Notes: generated by a model from the letters alone, not told the origin. Shown: positions 8,809 to 17,584, numbered from the stretch's first letter. The stretch is DNA of 45,516 nucleotides from an uncultured Acidimicrobiales bacterium (GCA_938023735.1 CALJDK010000103.1:1-45516); one strand, 5' to 3'. Made by a program: numbers and translations.

Positions 8809-10080
8809 ATGAGCGACGACCTCCCACAATCCAGCGATGACGACGGCAACGATGACGAGCAGCCCAATCCGGCCGATCCGTTCTCGCAGATCCCGATGTT
8901 CGGCGACCTCTTCAAAATGTTCCAAAACCAGTCGACCCCCGACTGGAGCGGTGCCCGCCAGATGGCGGTGACCATTGCATCAGGCGGTGAAAGTCAACCG
9001 AACGTCGACCCCCTCGAGCGCATCGCTTACGAAAACCTGCTCCGGATTGCCGAGCTTCAGATCGCCAACGCCACCGGTCTCACGGTGTCCTCGGGAGGCG
9101 CTCCCCTTTCGCTTGAAGTCATCACCCGAACCGAGTGGGCCACGCGCACCATCGATACCTATCGCCCCATCTTCGAGCGACTTACCGAATCACTCTCCGC
9201 GAATCCTCCGGCCACAGATCCTTCCGACCCCAGCGCAGCGTTCCTGGCCCCCATCATGGCGATGATGGGGCCCATGATGCTCAACATGACTGCCGGGTCG
9301 ATGGTGGGTCATCTTGCGCAGCGCTCGCTTGGCACCTACGACCTTCCGATCCCACGCGACCTTCAGGGCGAAACGCTCATCGTTGTTGGCTCCAACGTCG
9401 AAGAGTTTCGCGACGCCTGGAGTGTCGACGTCGACGACATGCGAATGTGGGTGTGTCTGAACGAAGTGGCCCACCACGCAGTGTTCCGGATTCCGCACGT
9501 CCGCGAGCGACTCCTGGAACTGCTTGGCGATCACGCCTCGGGGTTCAACCCCAACCCTGCCGCACTCGAAGACAAAATGCAGAGCATCGAACTCAGCGGC
9601 GACATGAGTGGCCTGCAAGATCTGTTCGGTGACCCCGAGGTCGTGCTCGGCGCCGTGCAGTCCGATATCCAGCGAGCCATTTTGCCGCAGATCTCGGCAC
9701 TGGTCACCGCCATCGAAGGCTATGTCGATCACATCATGGACAAGGTTGGTGGCGGCCTGGTCGGGTCGTATCAGATGTTGTCCGAGGCCCAGCGCCGCCG
9801 CCGGGTCGAAGCCGACCAGTCCGACCGTTTTGTCGAGTCACTCCTCGGACTCGAACTCACCCAGGATCACTACGATCGCGGCGCCCAGTTCATCGCCGGC
9901 ATCATCGACCGAGGTGGCGAAGATGTGCTGGCACGGCTCTGGGAGTCGGCCGACACCCTGCCCACGCCCGCCGAAATCGATGCTCCCGGCCTGTGGCTTG
10001 CCCGGGTCGAAGGCGACGCGGCAGGCGACCTTGCGATGCCCGACATCGAGATTCCCGACGACCTTTCTGGTCTCGAATAA
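8809..10080 (+). CDS. DUF2342 / F420-biosynthesis-associated protein, metalloprotease-like
   Basis: 423 residues from the ATG at 8809; upstream in-frame ATGs exist but fall in the neighbour's promoter. The N-terminus is acidic and Asp/Gln-rich. The rest matches the actinobacterial family annotated as zinc-dependent metalloprotease or F420-biosynthesis-associated protein. Family features visible are MRMWVCLNEVAHHAVF (211-226), RRRRVEADQSDRFVESLLGLEL and the end motif LPTPAEIDAPGLWLARVEG. In the helix that would carry HExxH, the first His is Asn (N218-E-V-A-H222), so catalysis by a standard zincin mechanism is doubtful. Function in this family is not established. No F420 biosynthesis gene is beside it. 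Confidence 0.8.
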   Translation: MSDDLPQSSDDDGNDDEQPNPADPFSQIPMFGDLFKMFQNQSTPDWSGARQMAVTIASGGESQPNVDPLERIAYENLLRIAELQIANATGLTVSSGGAPLSLEVITRTEWATRTIDTYRPIFERLTESLSANPPATDPSDPSAAFLAPIMAMMGPMMLNMTAGSMVGHLAQRSLGTYDLPIPRDLQGETLIVVGSNVEEFRDAWSVDVDDMRMWVCLNEVAHHAVFRIPHVRERLLELLGDHASGFNPNPAALEDKMQSIELSGDMSGLQDLFGDPEVVLGAVQSDIQRAILPQISALVTAIEGYVDHIMDKVGGGLVGSYQMLSEAQRRRRVEADQSDRFVESLLGLELTQDHYDRGAQFIAGIIDRGGEDVLARLWESADTLPTPAEIDAPGLWLARVEGDAAGDLAMPDIEIPDDLSGLE

Positions 10081-10097
10081 TCCAGGGGCGTGCCGGC

Positions 10098-11804
10098 CTA
10101 GGACCAGCCGTAAGAATCCGGGTCGACCTCGACGCCGTCAGCACTTGAAACAACCGGGCCGGCGCTCTCTTCGGACCACGTGTTGTCCGCAGGACTCTCA
10201 ACCTGGCTGGCAAGCGGGCTCGGCTGCTCGGGTGCCTCTGCCGTCTCCGCCGTCGCTGCCAGCCTCTCGGTGTCGGTGACCGGTTGAGCCTCGAACTCTT
10301 GGGTCGGTTCGAACTGGGGCACCGTACGATTTGGCGCAGCGACGGCTCCGCCGAAGCGAGCCATTACCTCCGAGGTTCCGGCAGGCGGCTTCGGAAGGCT
10401 CGGACGAAGATCGTCGTCGCTCAGGGTGACGTCGTCGTTCTTCCGACGACTGGGAAGGCTCGGCAGCGTGCCTCCGCGCGAACCAAAGAAGTACCACGAG
10501 GCCGCCACCGCGGCGCCGACGGCCACCACCAGATACCCAAGGCTGGCCCGCCCGGCGAACGGAATGACCGCGGGCAGAAACGCCCCGACGGCCCAGCTCA
10601 GTTGGAACCGTGCTTCAAAACGGGCGAACGACCGTCCCCAGTTTGCGGCTGGTGCATCGCGCTGAACAATGGCATCAAACACAAGCTTTCCGGTCGCGGC
10701 GGCCATGCCCACAGCCGCCGCAATGAGAACTGCACCGAACAGGTCGCCAGCCCAAGCCGCCACCAGCGCCGACCCCAAGGCGATCATGAGTACCCCGAGC
10801 AAAATGTTCTCTTCGGGGTATTCCTCGCGAAGGCGCGGCGCGAACCGCGCCCCTGCCAACGCGCTTGCACCAGCGGCCGCGGCCACGAGGCCGAAGTGCC
10901 AGACCGGAGCGCCAGGAACACCGGTGATGTCAACCACGGGAAGATCGTTGATCAGTCCGGTGGCGGCACCTGCGGTAGCGCCGAAGCCGGTGGTGTCGAT
11001 CCCGTCTTCGCCACCACGCAGCTCAAAGGCCAACAAGAATGTTACAAACCCAACAGCTGCTCGAAGGGCGGCCATCGCCGCCGCAGCCAAGGTGATGCCA
11101 CGGCTGCGGAGATCGGCCTTTTCCGCAGCGGCGATGGGAGTTTCGGCAACGGCAACCTTCGGCAGGCGAAGGGCGTTGAGAACACCAACGGCAAAGATTA
11201 CGCAAGCTACTGCTGCCGACCAGCCTGGCCCGCCGAACAGCGAGAAGAACCCGCCGACGGCTGCACCAGCGGCGCCCGACATTCCGCTGATCAACGCCAG
11301 CTTTGAGTTGGCCTCAACCAGCTCAGTCTGATCGTCGACCAAGCGCGGCACCAGCGCACTCTTCGCAATGCCGTACGCCTTCTGAAGAATGAGGAGACCA
11401 AAGGCCTCGGGGAAAAGCCACAACGTGTCGGCGTGACCAATGAGAAGCACCGCAAGCACCGACCGAAGCGCCAGGGCTCCGATGATCATCGCCCGACGGC
11501 CACCCTTTACCCGGTCGAGCGCCGGGCCAATGAGCGGGGTGACCACGGCAAACGGAGCGACCGTGCACACCAGATACAGGGCAACTCGCCAGCGGGCGTC
11601 GCTGGGGTCGATCGAAAAGAAGATGGATCCGGCCAGAGCCAACGCAAGAGCACCGTCGCCGGCCGCATTGAATGCGTGCGTCCGAGCAAGACGACCGAAC
11701 GGCGAACGTCGGAGCGTCTCGGGAAGCTTGCGGGGTTTGGCACCCCGTGCTCTCAGGCGCGGGTCAGGAGCCGTTAGCTCTCTCCAACCGTCGGTGTCAC
11801 TCAC
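10098..11804 (-). CDS. MFS transporter with long cytoplasmic C-terminal tail
   Basis: 568 residues from a GTG start. A basic N-terminus is followed by about 12 hydrophobic segments between residues 45 and 430, with the inter-helix basic loop (LDRVKGGRR) typical of the major facilitator superfamily. The last about 130 residues are soluble, Ser/Pro/Glu-rich and acidic, with a basic RRKNDD start. The family is close to uncharacterised actinobacterial MFS proteins; the transported compound cannot be named. It lies 70 bases downstream of the NUDIX gene, in the direction ppk - NUDIX - MFS, so cotranscription is plausible. Confidence 0.82.
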   Translation of the reverse strand: MSDTDGWRELTAPDPRLRARGAKPRKLPETLRRSPFGRLARTHAFNAAGDGALALALAGSIFFSIDPSDARWRVALYLVCTVAPFAVVTPLIGPALDRVKGGRRAMIIGALALRSVLAVLLIGHADTLWLFPEAFGLLILQKAYGIAKSALVPRLVDDQTELVEANSKLALISGMSGAAGAAVGGFFSLFGGPGWSAAVACVIFAVGVLNALRLPKVAVAETPIAAAEKADLRSRGITLAAAAMAALRAAVGFVTFLLAFELRGGEDGIDTTGFGATAGAATGLINDLPVVDITGVPGAPVWHFGLVAAAAGASALAGARFAPRLREEYPEENILLGVLMIALGSALVAAWAGDLFGAVLIAAAVGMAAATGKLVFDAIVQRDAPAANWGRSFARFEARFQLSWAVGAFLPAVIPFAGRASLGYLVVAVGAAVAASWYFFGSRGGTLPSLPSRRKNDDVTLSDDDLRPSLPKPPAGTSEVMARFGGAVAAPNRTVPQFEPTQEFEAQPVTDTERLAATAETAEAPEQPSPLASQVESPADNTWSEESAGPVVSSADGVEVDPDSYGWS

Positions 11805-11874
11805 GCCTCAATCCTACGACGATTACTGCTCGCAGGTCAGGGCGTTCTTCGTTCGAGATTCAGTTTTTGTCGGC

Positions 11875-12339
11875 TCAGGCAGCTTCAGCGTCAGAGATGC
11901 CGATTTCCTGTACCTCGGCGAGGAGACGGCGGTCGCGTTTGTGGCTGAGCTTTTCGAAAGCTCGGGCAAACGTGACCCACTTGGCCCGGTCGACTTCTTC
12001 GTTGGGCGTGAAGGATCCCTCGAGGACAGCCATCTCCCAGTAGTGCACCCGTTTCCGACGACCCTGACGGTCGTTGTACTCGACCGGGGTAAGACGATTT
12101 CCGATGGCGCACCGGTAGCCGGTTTCTTCCAGGACCTCACGAAGTGCGGCCGCTTTGTAGCTCTCGTCGTGACTGTCGCACTTCCCTTTCGGGAAGCTCC
12201 AGTCTTTGCTGCGTGGCCGGTGGATGATGAGCACCTCGCGCCGACCGTGCCTATCGAGGCGCGTGACGACGCCTCCTCCCGCACGGATGACGATTGTCGG
12301 TGTCTTTGCCACACCCGAAGTGTCGGCGATCACCATCAT
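11875..12339 (-). CDS. MutT1-like NUDIX hydrolase, NUDIX domain only
   Basis: 154 residues. The NUDIX box runs from GKCDSHDE to REVLEETGY (GX5EX7REUXEEXGU), with the upstream RPRSKDWSFPKGK segment typical of MutT1 and diadenosine-polyphosphate hydrolases. It starts 27 bases after the ppk stop. In mycobacteria mutT1 is also next to ppk1, but mycobacterial MutT1 has a second, histidine-phosphatase domain that is absent here. The likely role is cleaning of oxidised nucleotides or ApnA-type compounds; exact substrate unknown. It is probably cotranscribed with ppk. Confidence 0.88.
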   Translation of the reverse strand: MMVIADTSGVAKTPTIVIRAGGGVVTRLDRHGRREVLIIHRPRSKDWSFPKGKCDSHDESYKAAALREVLEETGYRCAIGNRLTPVEYNDRQGRRKRVHYWEMAVLEGSFTPNEEVDRAKWVTFARAFEKLSHKRDRRLLAEVQEIGISDAEAA

Positions 12340-12366
12340 CGACTTGAGCGTGTGCGGTGGATCGGC

Positions 12367-14553
12367 CTATCGGCCGTCGAAGCCGTCGGCCATCGCCAAG
12401 TGTTGGAACAGTTCGTGGGCGTTACTGCCATCGGTTCCGACACCCCGACGCCATGACCCATCGGTGTCCAGCACCCACGCGAGTTGCTCGTCGTCGAGCA
12501 AAACGTCGAGCATCACATCGATCTGGCTTTGGAGCTGCGGGTCGGCGATGGAGGTAAGCACTTCGATTCGACGGTTGAGGTTTCGTGGCATCAGGTCGGC
12601 CGAACCAATGAAGTACGACGGCACTCCTTGGGCGGCCCCGTTGCCAAAGAAGTAGACCCGGGAGTGTTCAAGGAAGCGGCCAACGATCGAGCGAACCCGG
12701 ATTCGGTCGCGGGTCTTCGGGCCATCAGGCGAACCGTCGTAACCGGGCCGAAGGCCACAGATACCGCGCACGATGAGGTCGATCTCGACACCGGCGTCGG
12801 CCGCCTCGTACAACAGGTCGATCAGGTCGGTGTCGACCAGGCTGTTCATCTTCATGATGATTCGCCCGTTCGGCCCCTCGGCTGCTTCGGTCTCGATCAT
12901 CTCGGCGAGGCGGTAGCGAAGCGTCTCGGGGGCCACAAGGATCCGGTCGTAGTTGATGTCTCGGCCATATCCGGTGAGCTGATTGAAGAGGCTCGCAAGG
13001 TCGGCACCGATCTCCTGGTCGGCGGTGAGCAGACCCAGATCTTCGTACAGGCGGGCGGTGCGATGGTTGTAGTTGCCGGTGCCGATGTGGCAGTACCGCT
13101 TAATGGTCCGCCCCTCTTCGCGCACGATCATGATGGTTTTGCTGTGGATCTTAAGTCCGATGAGACCATAGGCAACGTGCACACCGGCCTGTTCGAGTCG
13201 GCGAGCCCAGCCGATGTTTGCCTGCTCATCGAATCGCGCTTTCAGCTCGATAAGCACCGCAACCTGCTTGCCTGACTCGGCGGCCCGAACCAGCGAGTCG
13301 ATGAGTGGGCTATCGCCGGAGGTTCGGTACAGGGTCATCTTGATGGCCAGAACGTTTTTGTCCACCGAGGCTTGGTGAATCAGTTCGCCCACCGACACCG
13401 TGAACGAGTCGTAGGGGTGGTGAACCAGCACGTCGCCTTCGGAGAGCCGGGCGAACATATCGACACGTTCATCGTTTTTTGGCCGAAATGCGGTGGGCGT
13501 TACTGGTGCCCATCGGGGGAAGTGAAGCTCGGGTCGATCGATGTCGGCAATGATGTCGAGCCCGGTGAGGTCAAGAGGTGTCGACTCGATGAACACGTCG
13601 GCTCGTTCGAGGTCGAGCTCTTCGAGAAGCAGACCCAGAATAACCTCGTCGACCTCGCCGTAGGTTTCCAGACGGATTGCGCGGCCAAAGCGGCGCCGCC
13701 GAAGCTCCATCTCCACCGCAAACAGCAGATCCTCGGCTTCTTCCTCCTCGTAGGTGAGGTCGGCGTTGCGAGTTACCCGGAAGAACTGCTTGCTGAGAAT
13801 CTCCATGCCCGAGAACAGGGTGTCGAGGTGATGGCTGATGACGTCCTCGAGTAACACGAAATGGGTCTCGGGCTGCGACGGCACACCGAGATAGCGGGGG
13901 AACGAGTTAGGAACCTTGATTCGGGCAAACCGGATGCGGCCGGTGGTCGGGTCGCGTAGTGACACGGCCAGGTTGAGCGACAGGTCACTGATGTAGGGGA
14001 ACGGGTGGCCGGGGTCGATGGCCAGCGGTGTCAGAACCGGAAAGATTCGGTTCTCGAAGAGATCGGCTATGTAGTCGCGGTCGCCTTTGCTGAGGTCTTC
14101 GATGTTCTGCTGCAGGATGTCGTTGGCGACCAGTTCGGGGCGAACGTAGTCGCTGTAGACATGCTGCTTTTCTTCCGAGAGCCGGCGGACACTGTCGAGG
14201 ATTGCCGAAAGCTGTTCTTCGGCGGTGCGTTGGTCGGGAGATCGCATGGCCACTTGTCCGGCCACCTGGTCCTTCACACCAGCAACACGAACCTGGAAGA
14301 ACTCATCGAGGTTCGACGAGAAGATCGAGAGGAACCTCACCCGTTCAAGGAGCGGCACGCCAGGGTCTTTGGCCAGGGCCAGGACCCGAGCATTGAATGC
14401 CAGCCACGACAGTTCTCGGTTCAGATACGGCGATTCGTTGTCATCGAACGAAGAGATCACAAACTCATCGCCATAGGCGCGAATCATCCGCTCATCTGCA
14501 GCATCGAGCGACCATTCAGCGTTCACACTGCTCCAGTCGGCAAGATCTCCCAT
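12367..14553 (-). CDS. ppk1: Polyphosphate kinase 1
   Basis: 728 residues, full PPK1 length. It polymerises the ATP gamma-phosphate into polyphosphate, reversibly. The N-terminal YLNRELSWLAFNARVL segment (43-58) starts the conserved fold. The first phospholipase-D-like half carries the autophosphorylated His in IGLKIHSKT (H470), followed by RYCHIGTGNYNHRTA. The second half has EHSRVYFFGNG (H630). An N-terminal extension of about 40 residues precedes the usual start of homology. The start codon ATG has no clear Shine-Dalgarno. It heads ppk - NUDIX - MFS. Upstream is the tandem-repeat region at 14655-14798. Confidence 0.96.
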   Translation of the reverse strand: MGDLADWSSVNAEWSLDAADERMIRAYGDEFVISSFDDNESPYLNRELSWLAFNARVLALAKDPGVPLLERVRFLSIFSSNLDEFFQVRVAGVKDQVAGQVAMRSPDQRTAEEQLSAILDSVRRLSEEKQHVYSDYVRPELVANDILQQNIEDLSKGDRDYIADLFENRIFPVLTPLAIDPGHPFPYISDLSLNLAVSLRDPTTGRIRFARIKVPNSFPRYLGVPSQPETHFVLLEDVISHHLDTLFSGMEILSKQFFRVTRNADLTYEEEEAEDLLFAVEMELRRRRFGRAIRLETYGEVDEVILGLLLEELDLERADVFIESTPLDLTGLDIIADIDRPELHFPRWAPVTPTAFRPKNDERVDMFARLSEGDVLVHHPYDSFTVSVGELIHQASVDKNVLAIKMTLYRTSGDSPLIDSLVRAAESGKQVAVLIELKARFDEQANIGWARRLEQAGVHVAYGLIGLKIHSKTIMIVREEGRTIKRYCHIGTGNYNHRTARLYEDLGLLTADQEIGADLASLFNQLTGYGRDINYDRILVAPETLRYRLAEMIETEAAEGPNGRIIMKMNSLVDTDLIDLLYEAADAGVEIDLIVRGICGLRPGYDGSPDGPKTRDRIRVRSIVGRFLEHSRVYFFGNGAAQGVPSYFIGSADLMPRNLNRRIEVLTSIADPQLQSQIDVMLDVLLDDEQLAWVLDTDGSWRRGVGTDGSNAHELFQHLAMADGFDGR

Positions 14554-14654
14554 AGATCCATAACATCACGCCAAGTCCCAAAGACCAGTGTCAACAACCA
14601 CCCCAAAGCCCCAAAAGCCCCGAAAGCCCCCAAAAACGTCCAAATGAACTTTTA

Positions 14655-14694
14655 TACCTGGCACCAAACCCCCACTTCGGTGCCAGGTACCTTT
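14655..14694. repeat. Hairpin element, copy A (exact 40-nt match to copy B)
   Basis: Contains an 11-bp perfect inverted repeat (TACCTGGCACC at 14655-14665, GGTGCCAGGTA at 14679-14689) around a 13-nt spacer. The 40 bases are identical to the reverse complement of 26501-26540. It lies between the ROK stop and the ppk start. Confidence 0.9.
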
Positions 14695-14798
14695 CGCCCT
14701 CTGGGTGCCAGGTACCTTTCGCCCTCTGGGTGCCAGGTACCTTTCGCCCCCTGGGTTCCAGGTACCTTTCGCCCCCTGGGTTCCAGGCACCGCATGGG
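14681..14798. repeat. 25-bp tandem array upstream of ppk
   Basis: Four full 25-bp units (14681-14705, 14706-14730, 14731-14755, 14756-14780) and a partial fifth (14781-14798). The units begin TGCCAGGTACCTTTCGCCC, changing to TTCCAGG in the last copies. The array grows out of the right arm of hairpin copy A. No unique spacers, so not a CRISPR. The rest of the 14554-14816 gap is C/A-rich low-complexity sequence (14593-14640). Confidence 0.92.
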
Positions 14799-14816
14799 TC
14801 TGTTGGGTTGGGTGGG

Positions 14817-15812
14817 TCAGTTGGAGGGGGTTTGTGTTTGTAGGGCTGCTCCTAGGGCTGCTGCGTTGTCGCCTATTCCTGAGCCCTTGATTTTGGATGG
14901 ATTGGCGATGGACATCATCTCTGCGTGCATGGCGGCGACCCGGTTTCGCCACGCGCCACCCAGCCTCGAAGCGAAACCACCGCCCACGACCACAAGCTCG
15001 ACATCGAGCAGCGTGACCGCAGACGTGATTGCCACCGCCAGGGCTTGGGTTGCCTCATCGAGCAGAAGCGTGGCCAGCGCATCACCGGTGTCCAACGCGT
15101 CGAGCCATACCGATGAGGTCATTCGACTATCGCCCGCAAGGTCAGAAAGTGCGCTCGCAACCCCTCGGCCCATGGCCTGACGAGCCCTACGTTCGAGCGC
15201 GGCCCGACCCAAATAGGCCTCGAGGTGTTCAGCCGCACCGCACGCACAAACCGGTCGGGGAAGCCGAATCGACGCGTGCGGTAGCCGCACGTTCGGCACG
15301 GCGGTATGGCCGATCTCGCCCGCCAGGCCTCGCTCGCCCGTTCGCAACTTGCTGTCCAGCACGAGCGCCCCACCGACTCCGGTACCAACCGCAATATGCA
15401 GGGCATCTTGCGTTCCACGTGCACTGCCCACCCGATGTTCGGCCACCGCAGCCATCGACACATCGTTGGCCAAAGTCACTTTGCGAGCGGTTGCCTTGCT
15501 GAGAAGGGGAACGAAGTCGACCGGCGTATCCCAACCCTGCAGGTTCACCGCCAACTGCACTCCAGCAGCCGAGATGACGCCCGGCATGCCAACCCCAACC
15601 GAGCTGATCTGGTGCTGGGGGTCGAGCTTCGCCAGCAGTCTTGCTACGTCATCGGCAACCGATTGCGGGCCAGAACGCTGCGTTTTGGCAAGCGCCCGGT
15701 CGGTAACGACGCCTTCGGCATCGACCAACACCGCCAGCACTTTCGTGCCGCCAATGTCGACACCCAACGAAAGGGAGGTTATGCCTCGTCCTCGGGGTAG
15801 CCGAGATCCCAC
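14817..15812 (-). CDS. ROK-family sugar kinase (glucokinase-like) with altered zinc motif
   Basis: 331 residues from a GTG at 15812; homology begins only at SLGVDIGGTK, so a later start (TTG near 15766) is possible. ROK kinases phosphorylate glucose or related hexoses with ATP. Visible are the phosphate-binding DIGGTK motif (19-24), the LANDVSMAAVAEH catalytic-Asp segment, and GTGVGGALVLD. The zinc motif of ROK proteins, CxCGxxGCxE, reads CACGAAEHLE, so the third Cys is His. There is no helix-turn-helix, so it is an enzyme rather than a repressor. The 5' end overlaps the small upstream gene by 34 bases if 15812 is the start. Confidence 0.87.
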   Translation of the reverse strand: MGSRLPRGRGITSLSLGVDIGGTKVLAVLVDAEGVVTDRALAKTQRSGPQSVADDVARLLAKLDPQHQISSVGVGMPGVISAAGVQLAVNLQGWDTPVDFVPLLSKATARKVTLANDVSMAAVAEHRVGSARGTQDALHIAVGTGVGGALVLDSKLRTGERGLAGEIGHTAVPNVRLPHASIRLPRPVCACGAAEHLEAYLGRAALERRARQAMGRGVASALSDLAGDSRMTSSVWLDALDTGDALATLLLDEATQALAVAITSAVTLLDVELVVVGGGFASRLGGAWRNRVAAMHAEMMSIANPSKIKGSGIGDNAAALGAALQTQTPSN

Positions 15813-16048
15813 TCGATCACCATGTTCTCACGCTCGGCGTCGCGGTTAACGCGCTCACGATTGCGACGGAACTGCGGATCGTGCGGCGGAAGCAACAAGA
15901 GGCGAGCTTCGAGGCGCTCTCGGAAACCATCGATCATTGCTTTGTCGCCATAGTCGGACCGAACTTCCCAGTGGGGCGCGGTTGGGCCGAGGTAGACGAT
16001 TTTTACGCCACCGGTGGGTGGCTGACGCTCGACGCCAACATCGCTCAT
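15779..16048 (-). CDS. Small conserved-looking protein of unknown function
   Basis: 89 residues. AGGAG lies 8 bases before the ATG. It contains VKIVYLGPTAPHWEVRSDYGD followed by an Arg/Glu-rich helical stretch (LEARLLLLPPHDPQFRRNRER) and an acidic end. No domain is recognised. Good ribosome binding site, codon use like its neighbours, and overlap with the ROK gene argue that it is real. It lies 76 bases after the whiB stop. Confidence 0.65.
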   Translation of the reverse strand: MSDVGVERQPPTGGVKIVYLGPTAPHWEVRSDYGDKAMIDGFRERLEARLLLLPPHDPQFRRNRERVNRDAERENMVIEWDLGYPEDEA

Positions 16049-16124
16049 TTGGGTGCTCCTACAAACCGTTACGGACAGCTCACTCTATCTGACCTGCTAG
16101 GCGAACTCGCACGGGGGCGGGGCC

Positions 16125-16454
16125 CTAGTCGACGGTAGCGGCTGCCTCGAAGTCGCTCGAGAGATCGACGGAGACCTCGGATCCGCTGCGGGCGGCCTTC
16201 CTGGTGGCCTTTGACGCAGCCTTTGCGGCAACTGCGTTGCGCTTGCGAATAAGGCGACGACGAGCACGCTCGGATTCGCCACCCCACACGCCGTGATCGA
16301 TCTTGTTGGTCAGCGCGTAATCGAGGCAGTGCTCCTGCTTCGGGCACTGCCGGCAAATACGCTGAGCTTTGATGACCCCGACCCCATCGCTGGGAAAGAA
16401 AATCGCCGGGTCTTCGTGGGCACACAACCCGTGTGCCATCCAGTTGGTGTCCAT
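16125..16454 (-). CDS. WhiB-family transcription factor
   Basis: 109 residues. Four cysteines for a [4Fe-4S] cluster are C11, C34, C37 and C43 (CX2CX5C), followed by the GVWGG turn and a basic C-terminal region (ERARRRLIRKRN). WhiB proteins bind sigma factor region 4 and respond to redox or nitric oxide through the cluster. GGAGG lies 5 bases before the ATG. It follows the sigma/anti-sigma operon after 242 bases holding its own promoter-like sequence (16498-16523), which resembles the sigma operon's promoter. Confidence 0.94.
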   Translation of the reverse strand: MDTNWMAHGLCAHEDPAIFFPSDGVGVIKAQRICRQCPKQEHCLDYALTNKIDHGVWGGESERARRRLIRKRNAVAAKAASKATRKAARSGSEVSVDLSSDFEAAATVD

Positions 16455-16497
16455 ACGGACCTCCCTCTAACAAGCCATGTACAAGCTCTACATATAA

Positions 16498-16523
16498 GAC
16501 GCTCATACTCACGAGAAAGTTCC
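16498..16523 (-). promoter_or_regulatory. Candidate ECF-sigma promoter of whiB
   Basis: On the minus strand GGAAC (16519-16523) is followed after 17 bases by CGTC (16498-16501), then TTATAT. This is the ECF-type GGAAC...CGTY pattern. It ends 43 bases before the whiB ATG. The remaining upstream gap to 16696 shows nothing else I can name. Confidence 0.5.
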
Positions 16524-16696
16524 CGTAAAAGCGGCTTTGGTGAAAACTTATGTCTCTTTCACAGCTCAAACCCGCTGTTTTCGATAAATCGTTGCAAACA
16601 CGCCAAACTGTTGCGCAATTGACGCAAGATCGTCAGCCAATCGACATGTCGGGCCAGCCTGTGACAACCCGCCGACAACACACGGTGCGGTTTTCG

Positions 16697-17584
16697 CTAG
16701 CCGATGCCTACCGTGTTGAGCAGGCCACGGAAGAAGCCTTGGATGCTGCCGCCGAGACCTTTGTCGGTCTCGGGCAGTTCGTTGGCCATCGAGATGATGG
16801 TCGGAGCAGCCGACACATCGCCGATGATGGTGTAGGTAACGCCATCGCGGTCGACAACCATCGTGTCGAACTCGCCCTCAGCAAGATGCCAGGCGTTCGA
16901 GCCCGCCATCTTCATGGATTCTGACGCCGGCATATCGTCGGCATCGACGTAGACCTCTTGTCGGAACACCGACACCACCGAGCCGTTACCGTCGCCGTAG
17001 ATAAGCTGCACGACCTTGTCGGCCGACGATCCATCGGTCTCATAGGCGCCCATCATGGCCATGTCGTCCATACCGGCCGGACCCATACCCTTCATTTCTT
17101 CCATGGGCATGGCGTGGAACCGGCCGCTCTCGGCCCCCTGGCCGGCCTCCATAGCCGTAAGAGCCTCAGCGTGTCGGCTGGCAAACTCGTCGAGTGCGGG
17201 TACCCGTTCGATGGCGCTGATGCCTGATCCGAAACCGAGAACCAGCAGGAATACTGCAGCTGCTGCGACGATGGACGTCACCCGTGAGGTGAAAGACCGT
17301 TTGTTCTTACGCTGATCCGATTTGGCTCGGGCTCCCGAAAGCGATGCGACTCCAGCGGGCAGTTCGGCCGCAGGGTCTGCGGTGCCCCGCTCGAGCATTC
17401 CTTCGAAGAAGCCTGCAGGTGGTTCGACCTGGGGTAGGTCGCGAAGTGACGAGCGAACGGCTGCGTGTTCGGAGAGTTCGGCGGCGAGCTCAGGAGATTC
17501 GGCAAGGGCCGACTCAACGGCGGTGCGCTCGTCTTCGGCAAGTTCGTCATCGAGATAGGCGTCGAGTAGTTCTTGAATATTCAC
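16697..17584 (-). CDS. Anti-sigma factor, transmembrane, with Met-rich external domain
   Basis: 295 residues from GTG, whose first base is the last base of the sigma stop codon (TAGTG), so translation is coupled. Residues 1-50 (ELLDAYLDDELAEDERTAVESAL...) match the anti-sigma helical domain, but the usual HxxxCxxC zinc motif is absent. A transmembrane helix lies near 105-127. The external part has a Met-rich stretch (FHAMPMEEMKGMGPAGMDDM region, about 156-180) and a C-terminal domain resembling sigma-E regulators (about 185-275). It should bind and silence the ECF sigma factor encoded just before it. The signal is unknown; Met clusters are known copper or oxidant ligands. Confidence 0.85.
   Translation of the reverse strand: MNIQELLDAYLDDELAEDERTAVESALAESPELAAELSEHAAVRSSLRDLPQVEPPAGFFEGMLERGTADPAAELPAGVASLSGARAKSDQRKNKRSFTSRVTSIVAAAAVFLLVLGFGSGISAIERVPALDEFASRHAEALTAMEAGQGAESGRFHAMPMEEMKGMGPAGMDDMAMMGAYETDGSSADKVVQLIYGDGNGSVVSVFRQEVYVDADDMPASESMKMAGSNAWHLAEGEFDTMVVDRDGVTYTIIGDVSAAPTIISMANELPETDKGLGGSIQGFFRGLLNTVGIG

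Noticed and set aside
14681-14798. Tandem array considered as a CRISPR
   Set aside because: The 25-bp units are contiguous with no unique spacers and no cas genes nearby.
14005-15180. Open frame on the + strand across ppk, the repeat region and ROK
   Set aside because: It spans the 5' part of ppk, the tandem array and the ROK 3' part on the other strand; no coherent fold.
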